Assembly: GCA_902476355.1 (NCBI GenBank)
Contig: CABSCS010000016.1
Span: 1-15,754, forward strand
Direction: 5' to 3'
Length of the DNA stretch: 15,754 bases
Origin: UMGS2069 sp900557585
GTDB taxonomy: Bacteria; Bacillota; Clostridia; Christensenellales; UBA1242
The position numbers and the translations under genes were made by a program. The notes under the pieces are model-generated. The model was not told the DNA's origin. It did not search any database and saw only the letters and a list, made by a program, of their open reading frames with translations. Positions 5,613 through 13,303 of this stretch are shown here, piece after piece; the first letter of the stretch is position 1, and each line of letters starts with the position of its first letter.

Positions 5613-8027
5613 TTAAACAATAAAATTCACAATTCTGCCCGGAACATAGATTGTCTTCTTCACTGCTTTAAAATCAATTGCAAGTTTATTTTCTGCCATG
5701 ATTTTTTCAACAATGTCGGTTTGAGAAATTGTTTTTGCAACCATAATTGTTGTGCGAAGTTTTCCGTTCACTTGAACAGGGATTTCAATCTCGTCACGAG
5801 TGGTTTTTCTTTCGTCAAATTCTGGCCATTTTTCTAAAAGAATATTTTTATTAAACACTCTTTCAAACACTTCACTTGTAACATGCGGTGCAAGTGGGTT
5901 TAAAACAATCAAGAAGGCTTTAAGTTCATCTTTTGTAATGAAACCATCTTCTCTGATTTTCTTTATAAATGTCATGCATGCAGCAGTTGCGGTGTTAAGT
6001 TTCAAATTCTCGTAGTCCTGAGAAACTTTCTTTATAAGAGCATTAAGTTCAACTTCATGTTCTTTTGAAACGCCCTCTGCTTTCACAATGTCTTGAAGTT
6101 TCCAAACTTTGTCAAGGAAATTTACAATTCCGTCGATTCCATTGTATGTCCACATGCAACTGTCTTCATAGCCTGCCAAGAAGTGAAGGTGCATTCTTGC
6201 AACATCAACACCATATTTGTCGATAACCTCTTGTGGAGAAACGCCATTGATTGAAGATTTGCTCATCTTCTTTCCTTCACTATCCAAAATAAGACCACTT
6301 CCCATTTTTCTGATGAATGGGTCACGAGTTGGAACAACACCAATGTCATAAAGGAAGTTTTGCCAGAAAAACGCATAAAGAACATGTCTTGTAATATGTT
6401 CGGTTCCGCCGGTGTAAACGTCTACACTGCCCCAATATTTGAGTTTGTCAAAGTCTGCCAAAGCCTTGTCGTTGTGTGGATCACAGAAACGAAGCCAATA
6501 CCAACTTGAACCAGCCCAGTTTGGCATTGTGTCGGTTTCACGGCGTGCATCTCTTCCGCACTTTGGACATTTTGTGTGAACAAAACTATCAATTTTTGAA
6601 AGAGGGCTGTCACCATTTGCGTTTGGCATATAGTCGTTTGTTTCAGGAAGGCGCAAAGGCAAATCTTTTTCATCAAGAGGAACAATTCCACAATGATCAC
6701 AGAATACAACTGGGAATGGTTCTCCCCAATAGCGTTGACGATTGAAAGGCCAATCTTTAAGTGAATAGTTCACAACTTTTGTTCCCCAGCCGTTTTTCAC
6801 AATCATGTCTGCCATTTTTGGTTTTGCATCTTTAACGTTCATGCCAGAAAACTCGCCAGAGTTTATCATTTTGCTGTTCTTTGCAAGATATTCGGCTTTT
6901 TCAACAGCACAAGATGAAACGTCACCCTCGATAACTTGAATCATTGGAATGTTGAACTTTTCAGCAAACTCAAAATCACGTTGGTCATGTGTTGGAACAG
7001 CCATAACTGCGCCAGTTCCATAGCCATTCAAAACGAAATCTGCAAGATAAAGACTAACTCTGTTGCCATTTACAGGGTTTATTGCTTTGATTCCTTCAAG
7101 CAAACAACCAGTTTTGTCTTTCACATTGCTCTTTCGGTCAAACTCACTGCGAAGAGCGGTTTTTCTTTGATATTCACGAACCGCATTCATGTTTTTGATG
7201 TATGGAGCAAGTTTTTCAACAAGTTCATTTTCTGGTGCAAGCGAAACAAAAGTTACACCATAGATTGTTTCAATGCAGGTTGTGAAAATCTTTACTTCGC
7301 CAACGTGTTTTGCGTTTTCGTCTTGAATTTCAAATTTAACTTCAACGCCTTCACTTTTTCCAATCCAGTTGCGTTGAGCCTCTTTGAGATAGTCTGCCAT
7401 TTGAATGCGGTCTACATTTCCAAGAAGTTTGTTTGCATATTCTTTCATTTTCAAGAACCAAACATCTCGGTTCACTTGAACAACATCATTTCCACAACGG
7501 TCACACTTTCCACCCTGGCTGTCTTCATTTGACAAAACAGTTTGGCAATGTTCGCAATAGTTTACGGTTCCTTTTTGTTTATATGCTTTGCCATTTTTCA
7601 AAAGTTGCAAGAAAATCCATTGTGTCCACTTATAATATTCTGGGTCACTTGTGCAAAAACTTCTGCTATAATCAAAAGAAAGTCCAAGTTTTTTGAACTG
7701 GTTTATGATAACCTCGAAACCATTTTTAACAAAATCTTTTGGATTGGTTCCATATTTGATTGCAGCGTTTTCAGCAGGAAGACCAAACGCATCGCCACCA
7801 ACTGGGAACAAAACATTATATCCTTTGAAACGTTTATATCTTGCAAGAGCATCAGCAGGAACGGTTCCCTTCAAATGTCCCATGTGAAGAGATTTTCCAC
7901 TCACGTTAGGAAACTCATAAAGAACATAGAACTTTTCTCTTGTCTTGTCAAAATCAACTGCTTTGAAAGCAGGCTCGTTTTCCCACTTTTTCTGCCACTT
8001 TTCTTCAATTTCTTTAAAATTATACAT
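5613..8027 (-). CDS. leuS: Leucyl-tRNA synthetase (LeuRS)
   Basis: Class I synthetase that charges tRNA-Leu with leucine. At 804 residues it has the normal bacterial length. In order: an N-terminal Rossmann fold with HMGH (48-51) and GGDAFGLPAENAA (77-89); a zinc knuckle with C158, C161, C175 and C178; the CP1 editing domain (about 225-415) with GTGAVMAVPTHDQRDFEFA (337-355); a second Cys pair set (443/446 and 487/490); RQRYWGEPFP (430-439); KMSKS (587-591); and a C-terminal anticodon-binding helical domain. The editing motif normally read as TTRPDT is TTCIET at 249-254, while the threonines and the downstream HDQRD Asp are kept. AGGAGA lies 5 nt before the ATG. The short 5' leader leaves no room for a T-box. 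Confidence 0.98.
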   Translation of the reverse strand: MYNFKEIEEKWQKKWENEPAFKAVDFDKTREKFYVLYEFPNVSGKSLHMGHLKGTVPADALARYKRFKGYNVLFPVGGDAFGLPAENAAIKYGTNPKDFVKNGFEVIINQFKKLGLSFDYSRSFCTSDPEYYKWTQWIFLQLLKNGKAYKQKGTVNYCEHCQTVLSNEDSQGGKCDRCGNDVVQVNRDVWFLKMKEYANKLLGNVDRIQMADYLKEAQRNWIGKSEGVEVKFEIQDENAKHVGEVKIFTTCIETIYGVTFVSLAPENELVEKLAPYIKNMNAVREYQRKTALRSEFDRKSNVKDKTGCLLEGIKAINPVNGNRVSLYLADFVLNGYGTGAVMAVPTHDQRDFEFAEKFNIPMIQVIEGDVSSCAVEKAEYLAKNSKMINSGEFSGMNVKDAKPKMADMIVKNGWGTKVVNYSLKDWPFNRQRYWGEPFPVVFCDHCGIVPLDEKDLPLRLPETNDYMPNANGDSPLSKIDSFVHTKCPKCGRDARRETDTMPNWAGSSWYWLRFCDPHNDKALADFDKLKYWGSVDVYTGGTEHITRHVLYAFFWQNFLYDIGVVPTRDPFIRKMGSGLILDSEGKKMSKSSINGVSPQEVIDKYGVDVARMHLHFLAGYEDSCMWTYNGIDGIVNFLDKVWKLQDIVKAEGVSKEHEVELNALIKKVSQDYENLKLNTATAACMTFIKKIREDGFITKDELKAFLIVLNPLAPHVTSEVFERVFNKNILLEKWPEFDERKTTRDEIEIPVQVNGKLRTTIMVAKTISQTDIVEKIMAENKLAIDFKAVKKTIYVPGRIVNFIV

Positions 8028-8047
8028 AGCATTCTCCTATGCAAAAA

Positions 8048-8077
8048 ATGATACCACATTTTCACTTGTTTTTGCAA
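8048..8077 (-). promoter_or_regulatory. Promoter of leuS with overlapping inverted repeat
   Basis: Minus strand: TTGCAA (8072-8077), an 18-bp spacer and TATCAT (8048-8053), about 20 bases before the start codon. A perfect inverted repeat CACTTG-N6-CAAGTG (8063-8080) overlaps the -35 and could be an operator or a weak hairpin. Confidence 0.55.
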
Positions 8078-8144
8078 GTGTTCAGCAAATTTGTGTGTTT
8101 TTTATTTAAAAAATAAAAATATTTAGATTTTTAAGCAAAAAAAA

Positions 8145-8160
8145 GAAAGGTTCCCCTTTC
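8145..8160 (-). terminator. Terminator of the HD-PPase-Nudix operon
   Basis: Minus strand: GAAAGG (+ 8155-8160) pairs with CCTTTC (+ 8145-8150) around a GGAA tetraloop and is followed by eight T residues (+ 8137-8144). It lies 13 bases past the Nudix stop codon and separates this operon from leuS. Confidence 0.8.
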
Positions 8161-8173
8161 CTTTTTAATCATG

Positions 8174-8677
8174 CTAAACCCATTCTTCGTTGTCTGTTTC
8201 ATTGACAATGATTTTATATTCGTTTTTTGCAACTTCTGTTGCTTTTTCAATAATGCGATTTCCAATATCTCCCCATTCAAGAAGAACTTTTGCTTTTTCA
8301 GGGCTGACCAACACTCTTTCATATGTTTTCCCATTGTCTGGACCCAGCAATCTTTCACCAATTTTATCAACCCTGCACGCCATGCGAACTTGTGCATATG
8401 GTGCACGGTCACCATCGCCACGAACATCTTGATAACCAAGATAAATCGGAGAAAAAATTGTTGTGTTCACTCCTTCTTTAAACTCTCGGCAAAGTGTTGC
8501 AATTTGGTCTTTATCAAACTTTTCAACCGTTCCGCCCGCAAGAGAAAAATATCTTTTCCCATTTATATGGTCACCTTTCATCAGAACTCTTCCGTCTGAT
8601 GTGAAAGGAACACCATACACTTGGCTGACATGCATATCTTTGGGAATTGGGGCTTCATGGCAAAATAATTCAATCAT
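8174..8677 (-). CDS. Nudix-hydrolase-like protein with degenerate Nudix box
   Basis: A 167-residue soluble protein. The region from FTSDGRVLMKGD (25-36) through YFSLAGGTVEKFD (43-55) to REFKEGVN (64-71) follows the beta-strand, loop and helix layout of Nudix proteins, which split nucleoside diphosphates linked to another group. Compared with the consensus (G-x5-E-x7-REUxEExGU), RE and the first Glu of the EE pair are kept (R64, E65, E68). The second Glu is Gly69, the later Gly is Asn71, and one extra residue separates the GG from the RE, with Lys56 where a Glu is expected. Metal binding may therefore be altered or lost. It is the last gene of the operon and starts one base after the pyrophosphatase stop (TAATATG) with no good ribosome binding site, so it probably depends on translational coupling. 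Confidence 0.75.
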   Translation of the reverse strand: MIELFCHEAPIPKDMHVSQVYGVPFTSDGRVLMKGDHINGKRYFSLAGGTVEKFDKDQIATLCREFKEGVNTTIFSPIYLGYQDVRGDGDRAPYAQVRMACRVDKIGERLLGPDNGKTYERVLVSPEKAKVLLEWGDIGNRIIEKATEVAKNEYKIIVNETDNEEWV

Positions 8678-8678
8678 A

Positions 8679-9014
8679 TTATCTTATAATCACACTTTCA
8701 AAATATTGTTCTTGAAACTCTGTAAGTGCACGAACCTGCTCGTCTGAATAGTTTTTTCCATCTTTCATAACAACAAGTTTGTCGTCATCATCATTGGTGC
8801 GGTGAATGATTGCGATCACCCTTCCAGTAAATTCGTCGAGTGGTTTGTGTTCACCAAGGACATAGGCGTCAAGCTCTTCTCCGTCACCTGAAACAGTGTT
8901 TGGAATATATCCATAGTTAACAGGATAAATAAAGCCATGCTTGGGATGAATTGAGCCAAGCGGTCTATCTATTTTTACAGTTACAATTTTCCCAAGATAT
9001 TCTTTTGTGTTCAT
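8679..9014 (-). CDS. Short family I inorganic pyrophosphatase
   Basis: Hydrolyses pyrophosphate to two phosphates, pulling biosynthetic reactions forward. The 111 residues hold the core of family I PPases: KHGFIYPVNYGYIPNT (25-40), SGDGEELDAYVLG (42-54), whose D44 and D49 match the metal-binding Asp pair, and the Asp cluster DDDDKLVV (75-82), matching the later metal-binding Asp residues. It is much shorter than the 170-180 residues of E. coli Ppa. Similar minimal forms of about 110 residues occur in Firmicutes, so it is probably complete. Its start codon overlaps the stop of the upstream HD gene (ATGA), indicating translational coupling. Whether it acts on free pyrophosphate or on another diphosphate is not decided by sequence. 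Confidence 0.88.
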   Translation of the reverse strand: MNTKEYLGKIVTVKIDRPLGSIHPKHGFIYPVNYGYIPNTVSGDGEELDAYVLGEHKPLDEFTGRVIAIIHRTNDDDDKLVVMKDGKNYSDEQVRALTEFQEQYFESVIIR

Positions 9015-9661
9015 TCTTTTTTCCCATTTTCTTTGATTTTATGATTAAAGGCATATTCTGAAACAGCCATGAAATTGTCGTCATAGTTTTGAACTTTTTG
9101 ATTGTATCTAATCCACATTTCCGACCAACTCAAACCCTTGTCAAGAAGCCGGCGAACATCTTTGTTTTCAAGAATATAATTTCCTTCTTGACCTGAAAGG
9201 TCAACGCAACCCTCCTCGTCATAAATCTTACACTGCAAATCACATTCGAGTTTGTCGCACTGATATGCAAAATATGCTTCTTTGGTTTTTCTTTCATCAA
9301 ACTCAAAAATCAAATCTTTAATTTCTTTGGCATCAAGAACTTTTGCAAACATCTTTTCAACCGACTTGTGCCCAAGATTATTTTTCTCTTCTTTTGTAAT
9401 TTCAAAAGGAGTCAAATCGCCAATGAAAATTTCTTCGGTTTCATGAACAGCAAGCATTGTTAAAACTTTTTTCAAATCAACATCATAACCAAATTCCGAC
9501 CACATTGCAATTGCAAGCATTTGCACACCATAGATATGTTCAGCAATGCTTTCAAGACGTTCTCTTTTAGCATGCCAGCAGTTCCAACCAGTTCGAACAA
9601 CATCTTTAAGCGTGTTGCAAAGAACATAATATTCAACAACATTTTCAACTCTGTTTCGCAT
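9011..9661 (-). CDS. HD-domain phosphohydrolase, YfbR-like
   Basis: A soluble HD-superfamily protein of 216 residues. Metal-site motifs in order are RERLESIAEH (33-42), AVHETEEIFIGDLTP (71-85, an HE in place of the HD pair) and CDKLECDLQ (135-143). The pattern AEH, HExEE, GD, DKLE is that of the YfbR-like group, which includes 5'-deoxynucleotidases; the true substrate is unknown. I chose the ATG at 9661 because GAGGAG (9670-9675) is 8 nt away, against only 2 nt from an in-frame ATG at 9667, which would add two residues. It is the first gene of the HD-PPase-Nudix operon. A strong extended -10 (TGATATAAT at 9683-9691) lies just upstream. Confidence 0.85.
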   Translation of the reverse strand: MRNRVENVVEYYVLCNTLKDVVRTGWNCWHAKRERLESIAEHIYGVQMLAIAMWSEFGYDVDLKKVLTMLAVHETEEIFIGDLTPFEITKEEKNNLGHKSVEKMFAKVLDAKEIKDLIFEFDERKTKEAYFAYQCDKLECDLQCKIYDEEGCVDLSGQEGNYILENKDVRRLLDKGLSWSEMWIRYNQKVQNYDDNFMAVSEYAFNHKIKENGKKE

Positions 9662-9682
9662 TTTCATTTCTCCTCTTTTTTC

Positions 9683-9691
9683 ATTATATCA
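9683..9691 (-). promoter_or_regulatory. Extended -10 promoter of the HD-PPase-Nudix operon
   Basis: Minus strand TGA-TATAAT (perfect -10 at 9683-9688 with TGn before it), 21 bases before the chosen start codon. No good -35 is present at 16-18 bp, as is common for extended -10 promoters. The 12 bases GTGTGATATAAT recur exactly in the promoter at 14044-14071. Confidence 0.65.
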
Positions 9692-9703
9692 CACTGAAAA
9701 AAT

Positions 9704-9744
9704 AAATGCACGCAAATTTACAAGGCATATATTTGCGTGCATTT
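9704..9744. terminator. Long hairpin, terminator of the M60 peptidase gene
   Basis: A perfect 14-bp inverted repeat, AAATGCACGCAAAT (9704-9717) and ATTTGCGTGCATTT (9731-9744), with a 13-nt loop. On the minus strand it is followed by a T-rich run (TATTTTTTC) and lies downstream of the M60 peptidase gene, just before the HD operon promoter. Bases 9745-9869 between it and the stop codon are A+T-rich with nothing recognisable. Confidence 0.7.
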
Positions 9745-9869
9745 TATTGTTTTTTACTTATTTTTTATCATAAAACAATCCATATTTTGCAGTTTTTCAT
9801 AAATATTCATGTTATTTTTGCATAAAATATTCCAATTTACCGCAATTTTTACATTTATTTGATGAAATA

Positions 9870-12800
9870 TTATTTTGTTTCGCGTTTTTTGAGCACTTTC
9901 AAAAGAACAATTGCCGAAACAAACAAAATTACAAGCAATGAAGCAATGACAACTGCAACAATCAAAGTGTTTGGATTCTCTTGTGTTTTATCTATAATTT
10001 CAACAGAAATTGTTTTCAAAACTTTGTTCCCGTCTGAATCTTTAACCGAATAAAGAACCTTATATTTGCCAGCAACCGAAGCGTCAAGTTCGGTTATGAC
10101 TGAAACATTTTCACTGTTGCTTTCAATTGCAAAATCTTCGTTATCAGTGATTTTTATAAGCGAGTATAGGTCTATGCTTTCACCTTTATTGAACGAATAT
10201 TTTTCCTTTTCAGAAACAATTGTTGGAAGCCCTCCACGCCTTATTCTTTCAATGAATGCTACATATTCTGCTTGGTCTTCTGCATTCAAATTTTCAAATG
10301 CTTCTATCACTTTTGCCTTGGTGTTTGTGTTGATGCGCTTGTTTTCAATTTCTGCATCTGCTACACTTTCTTTATAGTTTTTGATAATGTCAATCATTCT
10401 TGATTTTGCGTTTTCATAAAGAACTTGCTTCTCATTAAAGTTTTCAACCGACAAAAGTTTAAGCCCATTTTCTGTGATTTCATATTCGATTGTTTTTGAA
10501 GATGAATAGTTATATTCTTGCATTCTGTTTCCTGTGATCTGTGAAACAACCCCAACAAGATTTGGCTTTTCAGAATATATTGTTATTTTATATCCAACAC
10601 CAATTTCTATTGTTGAATTTGCAAGTGTCAAGTCTGAGAAATATTGATTTCCTTTAACTTCAAGTTTTTGAACTTCGGTTCCGTTTTTGTCACAAATCAT
10701 AACCGAAACAAAAACTGTGCTTGGCTGGGAAGCCCATGTGCTGTTGCGGTTTCCAAGGTCTGCACCACCAAGCGATACTGTTGCAGACTTATAGCCATCT
10801 GTAAATTTCAAAGAATAGCCAATGGTTCCATAAATACCATAGATATTCAAAGTTACAAGGTGTGTTTGATAGTCGGTTTTTGTGAAAGCATCAAATGAAC
10901 ATGAAATTTCATTTTCACCCTCTTTAAGAGTCACTGTGCAAAACTTGTTGTCAAACTGGAAGTCCACCGGCAACTTTATTTCATAGGTTCCAATTTCAAG
11001 GTCTGTGAAAGAAATTTGATTTGTCAAAATTTTTGCAATTTTCACAACATTGCCATGATATGCAAGAGCAACACTCTTTCCGCGAATCTTTGAAATATTA
11101 TCAATTTCAAAATTGATTTTCAAACTGCATGAAGACGCATATTTTTGCAAAACCTCTTCTTTCACAAGCCCATATTTAAGGTTCAAGTTTTCCTCTGTCA
11201 TCACTGTTTCAAGAGTTTCATCCAAAAGGCTGTCTGCAAGAATTGAAACTGCCGAAAGACCTTTGTCTGTGATTTCTTTTTCGATGTTTTCTGAAACTGG
11301 CATTGTCCATTGTTTTAAATATGGAACAATATTCACATTATATTCCCATGCAAAAAACTTTGCATAAACATCGGCAACGGTTAAAGACGAAACATTTTGT
11401 TCGCTTGCAAGTTTGCGATAGAAACTGAAAAGTTTTCCATAGGTTACTGTTCCTTCGAACGCGTCAAGCATGTTTACAATTGAATATAATTTTTCAGAAG
11501 TGTTTGTATAGGTTCCACTGTCATTGTTGAAAATTGTTTGCCCAGCAGAAATTTTGTTTATTCGGCTGTTGTTCAAATTTTGTTCGCAGTTTTCAAGGTT
11601 ACCAATATAACTGTCGTTCTTTTTATAAAGCGTGCGGTCGGTTTGAATATAGTGTGCAAGAATGTTGTTCCCTGTCTCATTCAAAAACATGCCCTTTCCA
11701 AGTGTGCCTTGATAGCCGTGGGCAATTTCGTGAAGAGTTCCCCATCCATATTGAAAAATTGCAGAAATTGTTGAACTGCAAACTGCAATAAAGTTCCCGT
11801 TATAATAGGCTCCAATGCCCGCCATTGCAGCATCTGCAACCGCGGTATATTTTGTTCGATAGTTCTGGTCATAGGCGTTTTTAGCATCAAATTCAAGCCC
11901 AATCATCTTGTCATAGCGATTCACAACTTCCAAATAATATTCCAAAAACGCATCAATAGAATCAAAAGGATTGTTATATCCACTTGCGGTGTAACCACTG
12001 AGTTTATCAACGTCTGCAAATGGCACAACGCACAAAATTGCCTCGCCGTCAACAACGCCAAACTCGTTTTCTGAAATTTTCCAGTTTGCATTGAACTGCT
12101 CTTCATTGTCTTTATAGTGATAATAGTCAAGAGCCTTCACACCAGTGTTATATTTCAGTTCAATTTTGAATGTTCGGTCAATCACGTTTGATTCAGAAAG
12201 GCGTGGCGAAGTTACAAGTGGAACCGCACCCGGCATAGTTCCATCTTTCAAAGTGTTTGAAATTGTTTGATATTCTGAACTGTTGCATTTTATGCTTGTA
12301 AAACTATTCTTTGCACGAGTGTTTGTGAAAAATGTGATTTGCAAATCTTGGCGTCCTTCAAGCATCTTTGCTTGAAAACTTTGATTTTCAGGCAAAAAGA
12401 TTCCCAAAATCTGGCGGTCACCAGTGTTGCAACGCTCGGTTCCAACATTTTTCATGTTTTGCATTGACGGGATTGCATAAACTGTTTGTTCAACAATGCA
12501 TTCACCCTCTTCTTTGTCTTGAATGGTTACTGGAACAGTGAGTTCCGCCTTGTTGCCATGCGAATCTGTAACATGATATTTCAGTTCATAGTTCCCAGCA
12601 ATAGTGCTTTGAACATTGTTAAAATAGCAAACAATTTTATGTGAAAGGTCGCCATCTTCAAAGTCTTTTGCAAAAATACGGAAACGGCTATCCTTTTCGC
12701 TGAAAGTTGTTGTCACATTTTTATCAATTTTTATTCCGGTCACACCATAAAACAGCGGAGTGTTTGTCTTGCTGTAAAGCGAAACATATTCTTCTGCACT

Positions 12801-12887
12801 TGCACTTTTAAGTTCGGAAAAAGGCACAGTTAAAACTGCACCAAGCAAAAGCATAAGCGAGAAGCAATAACATAAAAACTTTTTCAT
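9870..12887 (-). CDS. Secreted membrane-anchored M60-like (enhancin-type) zinc peptidase
   Basis: A 1005-residue surface protein. In order: a signal peptide (about 1-31, cleavage near SASA-EE); an Ig-like/DUF5011-type domain (about 45-123, with DFEDGDLSHK and AGNYELKYHVTDSHGN); an M60-like catalytic region (about 150-530) with HEIAH (386-390) and NETGNN, whose E404 fits HExxH-x(8-28)-E; a region (about 675-790) resembling the putative mucin-binding module of enhancins (VFVSVMICDKNG, KGNQ, GYKITIYSEKP); a second Ig-like domain (about 888-966); one membrane helix (about 974-996); and a basic tail KKRETK. M60 peptidases of gut microbes are known to cut mucin-type O-glycoproteins, so host or dietary glycoprotein breakdown at the cell surface is likely. 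GAGGA lies 6 nt before the ATG. The gene is transcribed alone, and the single-helix anchor replaces the LPxTG motif often found in such proteins. Confidence 0.88.
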   Translation of the reverse strand: MKKFLCYCFSLMLLLGAVLTVPFSELKSASAEEYVSLYSKTNTPLFYGVTGIKIDKNVTTTFSEKDSRFRIFAKDFEDGDLSHKIVCYFNNVQSTIAGNYELKYHVTDSHGNKAELTVPVTIQDKEEGECIVEQTVYAIPSMQNMKNVGTERCNTGDRQILGIFLPENQSFQAKMLEGRQDLQITFFTNTRAKNSFTSIKCNSSEYQTISNTLKDGTMPGAVPLVTSPRLSESNVIDRTFKIELKYNTGVKALDYYHYKDNEEQFNANWKISENEFGVVDGEAILCVVPFADVDKLSGYTASGYNNPFDSIDAFLEYYLEVVNRYDKMIGLEFDAKNAYDQNYRTKYTAVADAAMAGIGAYYNGNFIAVCSSTISAIFQYGWGTLHEIAHGYQGTLGKGMFLNETGNNILAHYIQTDRTLYKKNDSYIGNLENCEQNLNNSRINKISAGQTIFNNDSGTYTNTSEKLYSIVNMLDAFEGTVTYGKLFSFYRKLASEQNVSSLTVADVYAKFFAWEYNVNIVPYLKQWTMPVSENIEKEITDKGLSAVSILADSLLDETLETVMTEENLNLKYGLVKEEVLQKYASSCSLKINFEIDNISKIRGKSVALAYHGNVVKIAKILTNQISFTDLEIGTYEIKLPVDFQFDNKFCTVTLKEGENEISCSFDAFTKTDYQTHLVTLNIYGIYGTIGYSLKFTDGYKSATVSLGGADLGNRNSTWASQPSTVFVSVMICDKNGTEVQKLEVKGNQYFSDLTLANSTIEIGVGYKITIYSEKPNLVGVVSQITGNRMQEYNYSSSKTIEYEITENGLKLLSVENFNEKQVLYENAKSRMIDIIKNYKESVADAEIENKRINTNTKAKVIEAFENLNAEDQAEYVAFIERIRRGGLPTIVSEKEKYSFNKGESIDLYSLIKITDNEDFAIESNSENVSVITELDASVAGKYKVLYSVKDSDGNKVLKTISVEIIDKTQENPNTLIVAVVIASLLVILFVSAIVLLKVLKKRETK

Positions 12888-12904
12888 TTGAAATCCTCGG
12901 CAAT

Positions 12905-12933
12905 ATTATACATTAAAGTGCAAACAAACACAA
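12905..12933 (-). promoter_or_regulatory. Promoter of the M60 peptidase gene
   Basis: Minus strand: TTGTGT (12928-12933), a 17-bp spacer and a perfect TATAAT (12905-12910), 17 bases before the start codon. Confidence 0.65.
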
Positions 12934-12989
12934 CTGAAAAATTATTCAAAATTCATCCAATCTTTGCCGAATTTTTCTATATAAACAAA

Positions 12990-13014
12990 AAACATCAGCA
13001 ATTGACTGATGTTT
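12990..13014. terminator. Hairpin terminator upstream of the M60 promoter
   Basis: AAACATCAG (12990-12998) pairs with CTGATGTTT (13006-13014) around a 7-nt loop. The minus-strand tail is TTTTTTGTTT, so it would end the small minus-strand ORF whose stop codon lies in the stem. The plus strand also has a T tail. Confidence 0.75.
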
Positions 13015-13231
13015 ATTTTTGGCAATGTTCAAGCAATTTTTTTACTATGTTTGCGGTTCTGATTGTGATATTGTCTTTAATTGGCGTGTTTGCAGTTTTA
13101 ATCCACCAATTTGACTTTCGATAGTTTTTCAAATCAAAAGGCCAAAAAATGTGATTGTTATATTCTTTGGTTTTGTCTATGTTTGGGCTTGGCAAAGTGA
13201 TGAAGTGTAGCAATGCATTTTTCAATCCCAT
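13013..13231 (-). CDS. Small hypothetical protein, possibly a gene remnant
   Basis: A 72-residue ORF with natural-looking codons and composition (for example FWPFDLKNYRKSNWW, residues 29-43), but not recognised. It starts right after two tandem copies of AGTGAAGAGGTAAT. The proximal GAAGAGG is only 2 nt from the ATG at 13231, while an in-frame TTG at 13225 would have 8-nt spacing, so the start is uncertain. A terminator overlaps its stop codon, which favours a real transcript. No promoter is visible between it and the tRNA-Gly terminator, so it would need read-through from upstream. It could be a true small gene or the 3' remnant of a larger one. Confidence 0.45.
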   Translation of the reverse strand: MGLKNALLHFITLPSPNIDKTKEYNNHIFWPFDLKNYRKSNWWIKTANTPIKDNITIRTANIVKKLLEHCQK

Positions 13232-13257
13232 TACCTCTTCACTATTACCTCTTCACT
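13230..13257. repeat. Perfect 14-bp tandem duplication
   Basis: ATTACCTCTTCACT occurs twice without a gap (13230-13243 and 13244-13257). On the minus strand each copy contains the ribosome-binding-like GAAGAGG, directly before the small ORF at 13013-13231. Confidence 0.9.
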
Positions 13258-13266
13258 GGCAAAAAG

Positions 13267-13290
13267 AAAACTCCACAAATGTGGAGTTTT
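13267..13290 (-). terminator. Terminator of tRNA-Gly
   Basis: A perfect 10-bp stem, AAAACTCCAC (13267-13276) and GTGGAGTTTT (13281-13290), with a 4-nt loop. On the minus strand it is followed by CTTTTTG and lies 13 bases past the CCA end of tRNA-Gly. Confidence 0.88.
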
Positions 13291-13303
13291 CTGCATTGCT
13301 ACT

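Noticed and set aside
6936..8051. Plus-strand ORFs of up to 198 codons opposite leuS
   Set aside because: They lie antisense to a well-conserved LeuRS, are Phe/Asn/Cys-rich as expected for reverse-strand reading, and have no signals of their own.
8028..8173. T-box leader in front of leuS
   Set aside because: Only 146 bases separate leuS from the upstream operon; the promoter sits about 20 bases before the ATG and no T-box sequence (TGGNACC-like) is seen.
8131..8439. Minus-strand ORF of 102 codons inside the Nudix gene
   Set aside because: It overlaps the Nudix frame, passes the operon terminator and has no family features.
9704..9744. Inverted repeat as mobile element end or attachment site
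   Set aside because: It has hairpin geometry, a T-rich tail and a position between a stop codon and the next promoter, which fits a terminator; no transposase or integrase is nearby.
9745..9869. Possible small RNA or regulatory element after the M60 peptidase gene
   Set aside because: Only weak, A+T-driven partial inverted matches are present and no promoter-terminator pair is seen.
9859..12130. Many plus-strand ORFs of 60-100 codons opposite the M60 peptidase gene
   Set aside because: They are antisense shadows of a convincing 1005-residue reading frame, without ribosome binding sites or recognisable protein features.
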